This document shows, one piece after another, positions 26,247 to 33,005 of a DNA stretch of 64,000 nucleotides. Source of the DNA: Streptosporangiaceae bacterium NEAU-GS5 (GTDB lineage Bacteria > Actinomycetota > Actinomycetes > Streptosporangiales > Streptosporangiaceae); assembly GCA_017592665.1 (NCBI GenBank), contig JAGFNW010000009.1:124001-188000 (forward strand), given 5' to 3'. Position 1 is the stretch's first letter. Each line of letters starts with the position of its first letter. The notes beneath the pieces were generated by a model, which was not told the origin of the DNA, did no database searches, and saw nothing but the letters and a program-made list of their open reading frames with translations. Made by a program: the position numbers and the translations under genes.

Positions 26247-26816
26247 TTACGGCGCGGCGGTTCTGCCCTGCGCCTCGGCGAGCAGGGCCAGGTAGCCGTC
26301 GGAGACGATGCGCTTGGCGCGCGAGGAGTAGGCCGTCGGATCGTCGGGCGCGAAGGTGGCCAGGCCGTCGACGTAGCGGTTGAACATGCAGAACGCGGCG
26401 GCGATCAGGACCGTGTCGTGGAGTTCGGCGTCGGTGGCGCCCTCCGCGCGTGCCGCGTCCACCAGCTCCGGCGTGACGTCGAGCCCGCTGCCCTGAACCG
26501 CCGCGGCGATCTCCAGCAGCGCCTTCATCTTCGCCGAGACCGGCGCGTCGGCGGCCCCGTCGCGCACCTGCTCCACGAGCTCCATCCCCTGCGGTAACTG
26601 CTCGGCCGCGTAGGCCGCGTGCGAGGAGTAGCAGTATTTGCACGCGTTGAGCGACGAGACGTAGGCGGCGATGAGCTCGCGTTCTCCGCGGCTCAGCGTG
26701 TTGTCGCCGCGGAGCAGCACCTCGACGAGCAGGTTCAGCGGGTAGGCCGTCTCCGGCCGGAAGGCGAACAGGCCACGGATGCCGGGCGCGTCGGAGTTGA
26801 GCGTGATGTGAGGCAT
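26247..26816 (-). CDS. AhpD-like peroxidase-related / carboxymuconolactone decarboxylase family protein
   Basis: 189 residues. The motif ACKYCYSSHAAYA is the CxxCxxxH active site of the alkylhydroperoxidase D family, in the usual all-helical setting. The conserved block ATDAELHDTVLIAAAFCMFNRYVDGL follows. The expected role is thiol-dependent peroxide reduction or a related reaction. ATG 26816 has AGAGGGA upstream; the frame extending to 26873 adds a non-conserved Pro-rich tail and is not chosen. Confidence 0.85.
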   Translation of the reverse strand: MPHITLNSDAPGIRGLFAFRPETAYPLNLLVEVLLRGDNTLSRGERELIAAYVSSLNACKYCYSSHAAYAAEQLPQGMELVEQVRDGAADAPVSAKMKALLEIAAAVQGSGLDVTPELVDAARAEGATDAELHDTVLIAAAFCMFNRYVDGLATFAPDDPTAYSSRAKRIVSDGYLALLAEAQGRTAAP

Positions 26817-26929
26817 GGGCGTCCCTCTGGTGTCAGGAGTAGGACGCTCACGATCACCCGGCCCGCCGGGCATGTCAATGCCGGCTCAAAGGGGGAGTTG
26901 GAGGGGTCCGGGCGGGCGTGTGACGGCGT

Positions 26930-26950
26930 CTGCGGGCCGGCGGGCCGCAG
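26930..26950. terminator. Hairpin downstream of Lsr2 (minus strand)
   Basis: A near-palindrome CTGCGG...CCGCAG (26930-26950) with an inner CC/GG extension. Its position, after the end of the minus-strand Lsr2 gene at 27086, fits a terminator. The rest of 26817-27085 shows nothing else. Confidence 0.35.
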
Positions 26951-27085
26951 GACGACCCTCATGCCGCCCGGAGGCCGTTCAGGCCGCACGGGTTGATCTG
27001 GCGGCGGGAAAACTTGATCACGGAGCCATGGGCTGCGGACCATGGCTGCGGGACCACCACTGGAGGGGCCGCCGGTTGGAGTGGC

Positions 27086-27436
27086 TCAGCCCTTGTGCGC
27101 GTCCTGGTAGGCCTTCACGATCTCGGCGGCGATCCGGCCGCGCTCGCTGACCGGGAAGTCGTGCTCCCGGGCCCAGCGCCGGATCTCGGCCGACTGCTCG
27201 CGGGTCAGCCGCGAGGCGTCGTCGGCGCGGCTGCGGCGCGCACGCCCGCGGCCGCGCTCCCCGCGAACGGGGCGTGCCTTTCCGACGAAAGGCGCGAGCG
27301 CGTCACGAAGGTTGGTCGCTTTGTCGCTCGAGACATCGATCTCGTACGCCGTTCCGTCGAGGGCGAAACTGACAGTTTCGTCGGCCTCGCCGCCATCGAT
27401 ATCGTCAATCAAGATCACTTTAGTCTGACGTGCCAT
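27086..27436 (-). CDS. lsr2: Lsr2 nucleoid-associated protein (copy 1)
   Basis: 116 residues. The N-terminal dimerisation half (TKVILIDDIDGGEADETVSFALDGTAYEIDVS) is a textbook Lsr2 start. The C-terminal DNA-binding half has IRRWAREHDFPVSERGRIAAEIVKAYQ, with the RGR that inserts into the minor groove of AT-rich DNA. Lsr2 is the H-NS-like xenogeneic silencer of actinomycetes. ATG 27436 (MARQTKV) is chosen; an upstream ATG adds 13 non-conserved residues. Two more Lsr2-like genes lie at 60355 and 60748. Confidence 0.95.
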   Translation of the reverse strand: MARQTKVILIDDIDGGEADETVSFALDGTAYEIDVSSDKATNLRDALAPFVGKARPVRGERGRGRARRSRADDASRLTREQSAEIRRWAREHDFPVSERGRIAAEIVKAYQDAHKG

Positions 27437-27520
27437 GCTGTCGCTCCGAATCGTCCGCTTAATCGTGCTGGTCACCTTAACGCTTCGCGATCACGGAACT
27501 GACACGGGTCGCTGACTGAT

Positions 27521-27540
27521 ACTTGCCTGTATATGCAAGT
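27521..27540. promoter_or_regulatory. Inverted repeat ACTTGC / GCAAGT
   Basis: Six-bp arms ACTTGC (27521-27526) and GCAAGT (27535-27540) around an AT-rich CTGTATAT spacer, in the divergent region between Lsr2 and the GT2 operon. Operator-like. Confidence 0.4.
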
Positions 27541-27634
27541 GCAGCAAGTGACATACGTTTCCGTACGCGGGTCAAAACTGAGCGTATCGGCACGGCCGCC
27601 ATGCCGTACGAGCCGGGGCAAACCCTAAGGCGGT

Positions 27635-27678
27635 CGTCTAGACGTTCTCTAGGCGGTCGCGCAGAGAACGTCTAGACG
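27635..27678. promoter_or_regulatory. Perfect 16-bp inverted repeat upstream of the GT2 operon
   Basis: Arms CGTCTAGACGTTCTCT (27635-27650) and AGAGAACGTCTAGACG (27663-27678) are exact reverse complements with a 12-nt spacer. Each arm also contains the small palindrome GTCTAGAC. Located between divergent genes, so not a terminator for either; a double-dimer operator or a leader hairpin for the GT2 operon is likely. The rest of 27437-27763 is AT-richer promoter-like sequence without a gene. Confidence 0.6.
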
Positions 27679-27763
27679 GACGTGAACTGCCGGAACGCGA
27701 GCCCCATCCGACACGGCACGCTCGAAGATGCGCGGCGGGAATTGACCCGGGATATTGCATGAC

Positions 27764-28696
27764 ATGACGAGCCCGCTGAAATGCAGTGTGGTCATTCCCA
27801 CCTATAACCGGGAACGGCTGCTCGGATACACCCTTCGATCCCTGGCCGGGCAGAGCCTGGACAGGGCCGCGTTCGAGGTGCTGGTCTGCGACGACGGGTC
27901 GAGCGACGGGACGGCCGAGCTGGTCAAGTCCTTCGCCGGCCGAATCAACGTCCGCTACTTCTACCAGGAGGACCTGGGCCACCGCGCCGCGGCGGCGCGC
28001 AACCTCGGCATCCGCAACGCCGAGGCCCCGGTCACCGTGCTCATGGACTCGGGGGTCCTCGGCCACTCACGGCTGCTGGAAGAGCATCTGGCCAGTCACG
28101 CGAACGCCGACGGGCCGGTCGGCGTCTGCGGCTACGTCTACTGCTTCAACCTCGACAACGAGGAGGCGGAGCGGATCAACAAGGTCATCCGGTTCGAGGA
28201 TCCGGACGGGACCATCGCCCACCTCCGCCGCACGGGCGAGTTCGCCGACGTGCGGGACCGATTCTTCTACAACCGATACGGCGACGACTTCGCCGATCTG
28301 CCGGCGCCCTGGCTGAACTTCTGGACATGCAACGTGTCGGCGCGAACCGACCAACTGCGCGCGGTCGGCATGTTCGACGAGGAGTTCACCCGATGGGGCG
28401 GAGAGGACCTCGACATCGGTTACCGGCTGCACCGGGCCGGCGCGCGCCTCATCCTCAACCGGAACGCGGCGGCCATCCACTGCCCGCACGAGAAGAGCTT
28501 CGAGCAGAACAACGGCATGGCCGAGCTCAACTACCGGATCATGGCCAAGAAGTATGACACGCCCATCATCAAGGTGCTCCTGGAACTGCCGCACATCAAC
28601 TTCTTCGCGATCAACGACATCATCCGGGAACGCGGGCTGCCCCGCTGCGCCGACTACGTGGCGGAGCGCGAGACCGCGAAACAGAGCGCTTCATAA
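27764..28696 (+). CDS. GT2 family glycosyltransferase (copy A)
   Basis: 310 residues. GT-A fold: CSVVIPTYNRERLL at the N-terminus, VCDDGSSDGT for nucleotide binding, and a C-terminal Glyco_transf_7C-like block FTRWGGEDLDIGYRLHRAGA followed by AIHCPHEKS. The expected metal-binding DxD position reads MDSG. Its closest visible relative is the gene at 29907, with long matching blocks (VSARTDQLR, GMFDEEFT, WGGED). The start is ATG 27764; an in-frame TTG at 27755 is possible. First gene of the four-gene operon; acceptor unknown. Confidence 0.88.
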   Translation: MTSPLKCSVVIPTYNRERLLGYTLRSLAGQSLDRAAFEVLVCDDGSSDGTAELVKSFAGRINVRYFYQEDLGHRAAAARNLGIRNAEAPVTVLMDSGVLGHSRLLEEHLASHANADGPVGVCGYVYCFNLDNEEAERINKVIRFEDPDGTIAHLRRTGEFADVRDRFFYNRYGDDFADLPAPWLNFWTCNVSARTDQLRAVGMFDEEFTRWGGEDLDIGYRLHRAGARLILNRNAAAIHCPHEKSFEQNNGMAELNYRIMAKKYDTPIIKVLLELPHINFFAINDIIRERGLPRCADYVAERETAKQSAS

Positions 28697-28713
28697 GCGT
28701 CAATCACGGCTTA
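28692..28713. terminator. Weak intra-operon hairpin
   Basis: ATAAGC (28692-28697) and GCTTAT (28708-28713) overlap the stop codon of the first GT2 gene and are followed by TTC. It may attenuate transcription or stabilise the upstream message rather than terminate. Confidence 0.3.
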
Positions 28714-28742
28714 TTTCACGAAAAGACTGGCGGAGGCACGCC

Positions 28743-29897
28743 GTGGAAACCATTCAAAAACCGGCCGAGGTCGCCCAGCGCGTCGCCGGATTCGCCCTCC
28801 TGCTGCGCGGCAACACCTTCTGGGGCGAGACGCACCGGCGCATCCATCCGATGTCCTTGGAGGCGATGACCGACGCCGGCGTCTTCAAACTGCGGATCCC
28901 CGCGCGATACGGCGGATATCAGTGCGACACGCGCACTTTGCTCGAGGTCCTCACCCACCTCGGCCGCGGCGACGGCGCGGCCGCCTGGACCACCGCGGTC
29001 TGGTCCATCTGCTCCTGGATGGTCTGCATGTTCCCCGACGACGTCCAGGAGGAAGTGTTCTCCACTCCCGACGTGCGGGTGTGCGGCACGCTGAGCCCCA
29101 GCGCCACCGCCGTCCCGAAGAACGGCGGCTACGTGATCGACGGGCAGTGGGGCTTCATCAGCGGGGCGCTGCACAGCCAGTGGCAGGTGGTCGTGGCCGC
29201 CACCGAGCAGGGGCCGATCCTCGCGGTCGTGCCGATGAGCTCGCTGGAGATCCTCGACGACTGGCACACGACCGGGCTTCGCGGCTCGGGCAGCGTCACC
29301 ACGATCGCCCGCGAGGTGTTCGTCCCGGCCGAGCGGGTCCTCCCGATGGGCGCCGTGCTGCGCGAGCAGTACGCCTCGGACCTCAACGCGAGCCTCCCGG
29401 TCTACCGCGCGCCGCTCATTCCCACGGCGGCGGCGTCCTCCGTGGGCGCGCTCATCGGCCTCGGCAAGCAGGCGCAGGAGGTCTTCTTCTTCCGGCTGCC
29501 GAAGCGGGGGATCACGTACACCGCCTACACCAGCCAGCGTGAGGCGCCCATCACCCACCTGCAGGTGGGCGACGCGACGCTGAAGTTCGACGAGGCCGAG
29601 TTCCACGCGGGCCGGCTGGCCGGGCAGGTCGACGGGAAGGGCGCCCAGCCCTGGACCATGGAGGAGCGCGTCCGCGCGCGGGCCGACATGGGCGCGGTCT
29701 GCCGCCTCACCCAGGAGGCGGTCGACATCCTCGGCAACGCCAGCGGCGGCTCCTCGGTATACGAGGTGGTGCCCATGCAGCAGATGGAGCGGGACGTGCG
29801 GGCGATCAACCGGCACGCGCTGATGCACCCCGACACCAATCTCGAGCTCTACGGGCGGGTCCTCTGCGGGCTCGAGCCCAACACCTTCTACGTCTAA
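28743..29897 (+). CDS. Acyl-CoA dehydrogenase-fold flavoenzyme (group D monooxygenase-like)
   Basis: 384 residues, start GTG 28743 with GGAGG 7 nt upstream; the frame reaches back to 28554 only through the preceding gene. The sequence has the ACAD architecture: N-terminal helices, DGAAAWTTAVWSICSWM, the central beta-domain block GYVIDGQWGFISGALHSQWQVV and a C-terminal helical bundle. This resembles HsaA-type hydroxylases and amino-sugar N-oxygenases of the same fold more than beta-oxidation dehydrogenases. The setting between two glycosyltransferases and before a nucleotide-sugar enzyme favours oxidation of a sugar or glycosylated substrate. Exact reaction unknown. Confidence 0.78.
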   Translation: METIQKPAEVAQRVAGFALLLRGNTFWGETHRRIHPMSLEAMTDAGVFKLRIPARYGGYQCDTRTLLEVLTHLGRGDGAAAWTTAVWSICSWMVCMFPDDVQEEVFSTPDVRVCGTLSPSATAVPKNGGYVIDGQWGFISGALHSQWQVVVAATEQGPILAVVPMSSLEILDDWHTTGLRGSGSVTTIAREVFVPAERVLPMGAVLREQYASDLNASLPVYRAPLIPTAAASSVGALIGLGKQAQEVFFFRLPKRGITYTAYTSQREAPITHLQVGDATLKFDEAEFHAGRLAGQVDGKGAQPWTMEERVRARADMGAVCRLTQEAVDILGNASGGSSVYEVVPMQQMERDVRAINRHALMHPDTNLELYGRVLCGLEPNTFYV

Positions 29898-29906
29898 GGG
29901 TCCGAG

Positions 29907-30827
29907 ATGAAGCCCATCTGCAGCGTCGTCATCCCCTCCTACAACCGCCGCGAGCTGCTCAGCCACACCCTCGGCTCACTCACCAAGCAGACGCTCCCAA
30001 GGGACCGCTTCGAGGTCCTCGTCGTGGACGACGGCTCGAGCGACGACACGGCCGGCATGGTCAAGACCTTCGAAGACCGGCTGAACATCCGCTACTTCTA
30101 CCGCGAGGACGAGGGCTACACGGCCACCCGGGCGCGCAACGTCGGCATCGTCAACGCCGACGCCGACATCACGGTCCTGATGGACTCCGGTGTCCTCGCC
30201 CACTCGGGGTTGCTCAACGCCCATCTCGAAAGCCATCGGACGGCCCCCGCCGACCCGCCGCTCGCCGTATGCGGCTACGCCTTCGGATACGACTTCGGCG
30301 ACGACGACGCGCGGCGCATCAGGGAGGCCGTCGACCTCGACGACATCGACGGCACCATCCGGGACTTCGCCGAGAACAACCGGTGGCCGGACGTGCGCGA
30401 GGTCTTCTACGCCAAGTACGGCGACGACATCGCCGGCGTCGCCGCTCCCTGGATGAACTTCTGGACCTTGAACGTGTCGGCGCGCACCGACCAGCTGCGC
30501 AGGATCGGCATGTTCGACGAGGAGTTCACCTCGTGGGGCGGCGAGGACATCGACATCGGCTACCGCCTCTACATCGACGGAGCCAAGATCATCCTCAACC
30601 GCGAGGCCGTCGCCATCCACTATCCGCACGACAAGAGCATGAGCGCCAACAACGACGCGGCCGACGCCAACTACAAGCGCATGGTCGCAAAATACGGCAC
30701 GCCCATCATCCGGCTCCTGCTGCACGTGCCGAACGTGAACTTCTACAACATCAACGACGTCATAGCCAAGCATGACCTCCCGTCGTGTCTGGACTATCTG
30801 GCTCAGCGCAAGCGGGTCGCGGGCTAG
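29907..30827 (+). CDS. GT2 family glycosyltransferase (copy B)
   Basis: 306 residues, paralogue of the GT2 at 27764. Same layout: CSVVIPSYNRRELL, VVDDGSSDDT, ITVLMDSGVLAHSG, then FTSWGGEDIDIGYRLYIDGA and AIHYPHDKS. The two are alike along the full length, pointing to duplication followed by divergence of acceptor or donor choice. ATG 29907 has AAGGG about 6 nt upstream and starts 9 nt after the previous stop, so translation is probably coupled. The C-terminal NFYNINDVIAKHDLP is also shared with copy A (NFFAINDIIRERGLP). Confidence 0.88.
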   Translation: MKPICSVVIPSYNRRELLSHTLGSLTKQTLPRDRFEVLVVDDGSSDDTAGMVKTFEDRLNIRYFYREDEGYTATRARNVGIVNADADITVLMDSGVLAHSGLLNAHLESHRTAPADPPLAVCGYAFGYDFGDDDARRIREAVDLDDIDGTIRDFAENNRWPDVREVFYAKYGDDIAGVAAPWMNFWTLNVSARTDQLRRIGMFDEEFTSWGGEDIDIGYRLYIDGAKIILNREAVAIHYPHDKSMSANNDAADANYKRMVAKYGTPIIRLLLHVPNVNFYNINDVIAKHDLPSCLDYLAQRKRVAG

Positions 30828-30902
30828 CTCCCGCGGCTTCGGCGCACGGTCACACGCTCCCACTTCACCATCAGCGGTTTTCGGTTTCGGAGGGCCGACA
30901 GC

Positions 30903-31868
30903 ATGCACAAGAGAGCGTTGGTGACCGGCGGCGCCGGTTTCATCGGATCCCATCTCTGCGAGCGCCTGCTCGACGAGGACTACGAGGTGGTCTGCGTCGA
31001 CAACCTGCTCACCGGCTCGCGCAACAACGTGAGCCACCTGCACAAACGAGGGAGGTTCAGCTTCCTGCACGGAGACGTCTCCGGGCCGGTCTACCTCGAT
31101 CGGCCCGTCGACCTGATCCTCCACTTCGCCTCACCGGCCTCGCCGTTCGCCTACGGCAGGTATCCCATCGAGACCTTGCGGGTCGGCGCGCTCGGCACGC
31201 TCAACACCTTGGAGATGGCGCGCGACATGCGGGCGCGCTTCGTCCTCGCCTCCACGTCGGAGGTGTACGGAGACCCCCTCGAACATCCACAATCCGAGAC
31301 GTACTGGGGCAACGTGAACCCCGTCGGCCCGCGGTCGGTATACGACGAGGCCAAGCGTTTCGCCGAGGCGCTCACCGCGACCTTCCGCAGGGAACACGGG
31401 GTGCGGGCCTCGATCGTGCGCATCTTCAACACGTTCGGGCCGCGGATGGCCCCCGACGACGGCCGGGTGGTGCCGACGTTCGTGACCCAGGCGCTGCGCG
31501 GCGAGCCGCTGCCCATCACGGGCGACGGCCGGCAGACCCGGTCCATCTGCTACGTCGACGACATCGTCGAAGGCGTGCTGCGGATGGCCCAGGCCGACAC
31601 CATGGGCCCGGTGAACCTCGGCAACGACGAGGAGCTGTCCGTCCTCGAGCTGGCCGAGCGGATCAAGGAACTGACCGGATCCGACTCCCGGTTCGTGTTC
31701 ACCCGCCGTCCGACCGACGACCCCGAGAAACGCCGTCCCGACCTTCGGCTGGCCCGCAGCGTGCTGGACTGGTCGCCGCGAACGCCGATCGACGACGGCC
31801 TGCGGCGCACCATCGCCTGGTTCGAGGAGATCCTCGCCGAGGAACAGGAGCCGCAGGCCGCGTCGTGA
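30903..31868 (+). CDS. NAD-dependent sugar epimerase/dehydratase, UDP-glucuronate decarboxylase-like
   Basis: 321 residues, extended SDR. Rossmann GGAGFIGSHLCERLL binds NAD and SVYDEAKR carries the Tyr-x3-Lys pair. The block YWGNVNPVGPRSVYDEAKR is the hallmark of UDP-glucuronic acid decarboxylases (UXS), which make UDP-xylose; the C-terminal RPDLRLARSVLDWSPRTPIDDGL also fits. So it likely supplies UDP-xylose or a related pentose donor for the two GT2 enzymes. ATG 30903 has GGAGG about 9 nt upstream. The operon ends just after it in a strong hairpin. Confidence 0.85.
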   Translation: MHKRALVTGGAGFIGSHLCERLLDEDYEVVCVDNLLTGSRNNVSHLHKRGRFSFLHGDVSGPVYLDRPVDLILHFASPASPFAYGRYPIETLRVGALGTLNTLEMARDMRARFVLASTSEVYGDPLEHPQSETYWGNVNPVGPRSVYDEAKRFAEALTATFRREHGVRASIVRIFNTFGPRMAPDDGRVVPTFVTQALRGEPLPITGDGRQTRSICYVDDIVEGVLRMAQADTMGPVNLGNDEELSVLELAERIKELTGSDSRFVFTRRPTDDPEKRRPDLRLARSVLDWSPRTPIDDGLRRTIAWFEEILAEEQEPQAAS

Positions 31869-31876
31869 GATCGTGC

Positions 31877-31910
31877 GCCGCCGGTCGCTCGGGCCGTGGC
31901 GACCGGCGGC
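31877..31910. terminator. Bidirectional terminator hairpin
   Basis: Perfect 12-bp arms GCCGCCGGTCGC (31877-31888) and GCGACCGGCGGC (31899-31910) with a 10-nt loop, in the gap between convergent genes. Serves the GT2/UXS operon and the secreted protein downstream. Confidence 0.75.
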
Positions 31911-31923
31911 GGGCTCGGGGTTT

Positions 31924-32946
31924 CTACCGCGGCTTCCCGTAGTCCATGGGGAGCGCCTGGAGCCGGTCGACCGGGATCTGGTAGAGGACGGCGTACTTCT
32001 CCGACCCGTCGGGCACCAGGTTGTCGGGGTCGATCAGCTGGATGTACGGGTCGATCCCGCCGTTGCGTGCCATCTCCAGCCGGGGGTCCTCGGCGTAGGT
32101 GACCAGGGCCCCGGCCTTGTCGGTGACGATCAGCCCGTACTCCTGCATGGCCCGAGCCATGGTCCGGCTCGCCGGGCTGAGCAGCGTGTTGACGTCGAAG
32201 GCCGGGTCGAGGCGGAACCGCTGGCCCTCGCACGGGTAGTCGGGGCCGTCGGTGTTGCCGTCATTGCGCGAGGCGGGCCAGGAGTTGCAGTTCGCCCGCG
32301 TGTGGACGGTGGCGATGTTGAGCGCGTGGTCGATCCGGCCACGTCGCAGCTCGTCGATGCGGATAGTGAACGCGCCCAGCGGCAGCCCGGTCGCGGTGGC
32401 CCCGAGCGGGTTGGGGAAGATGCCGGGATTGCGCGAGTAGTGCTCGATCTTCCCGCCCCAGCACGCCGACCAGTCGCCCTGGGCGTCCTGCTCGGCCCGC
32501 CAGAAGTCCCAGTACGTGTCCGTGGACGGCTGGTAGATGGTGACCGACTCGTCGGTCCCCTTGGACACGATCATGCCGTCCGGAGTGGGCACGGCGGCCA
32601 GGCTGTCGGCGATCACGGGCGCGAGCTCGGGCAGGCCGAGGCAGTCGGAGAACGTCCATCGCTTGCGCGGCGTGTGCCGGCCGACCTGGTAGATGGGCGT
32701 CGAATATTCGTCGGTGTTGAGGTTCCAGCCGAAGTAGTCGTCATGGTCGAGCTTGAGGTTCTGCACGATGGCCGCCGAGTTGGGGGCGAGCGGCACGTGC
32801 TTGGGGAGTTTGGTGTTCCAGGGACCGGAAGACGAGAAGCCGTTGATCGGCCGGTGGGCCTCGGCCGCCGGCGCGAGCGCGACCGGCAGCACGGGCAGGG
32901 TCAGCAGGGCCGCGCACGTGAGCGCGAACCGGGGCAACGAGCGCAT
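31924..32946 (-). CDS. Conserved secreted protein of unknown function
   Basis: 340 residues. Signal peptide MRSLPRFALTCAALLTLPVLPVALAPAAEA, then a mature protein rich in Trp, Tyr and Asp. Blocks such as TYWDFWRAEQ, ATATGLPLGAFTIRIDELRRGRIDHALNIAT and GQRFRLDPAFDVNTL recur, from memory, in unannotated secreted proteins of bacteria. Four Cys (SDCLGL; SACWGG; ANCNSW; YPCEGQ) suggest two disulfides. The fold could be a beta-sandwich of the lectin or lyase kind, but no catalytic signature is evident. Convergent with the UXS gene. Confidence 0.7.
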   Translation of the reverse strand: MRSLPRFALTCAALLTLPVLPVALAPAAEAHRPINGFSSSGPWNTKLPKHVPLAPNSAAIVQNLKLDHDDYFGWNLNTDEYSTPIYQVGRHTPRKRWTFSDCLGLPELAPVIADSLAAVPTPDGMIVSKGTDESVTIYQPSTDTYWDFWRAEQDAQGDWSACWGGKIEHYSRNPGIFPNPLGATATGLPLGAFTIRIDELRRGRIDHALNIATVHTRANCNSWPASRNDGNTDGPDYPCEGQRFRLDPAFDVNTLLSPASRTMARAMQEYGLIVTDKAGALVTYAEDPRLEMARNGGIDPYIQLIDPDNLVPDGSEKYAVLYQIPVDRLQALPMDYGKPR

Positions 32947-33005
32947 GAAGGGGTCAGGCCTCCTACGTGAACGTGTGTCCGTCAGCGTAGGTAGTCGGGT
33001 CCCCG

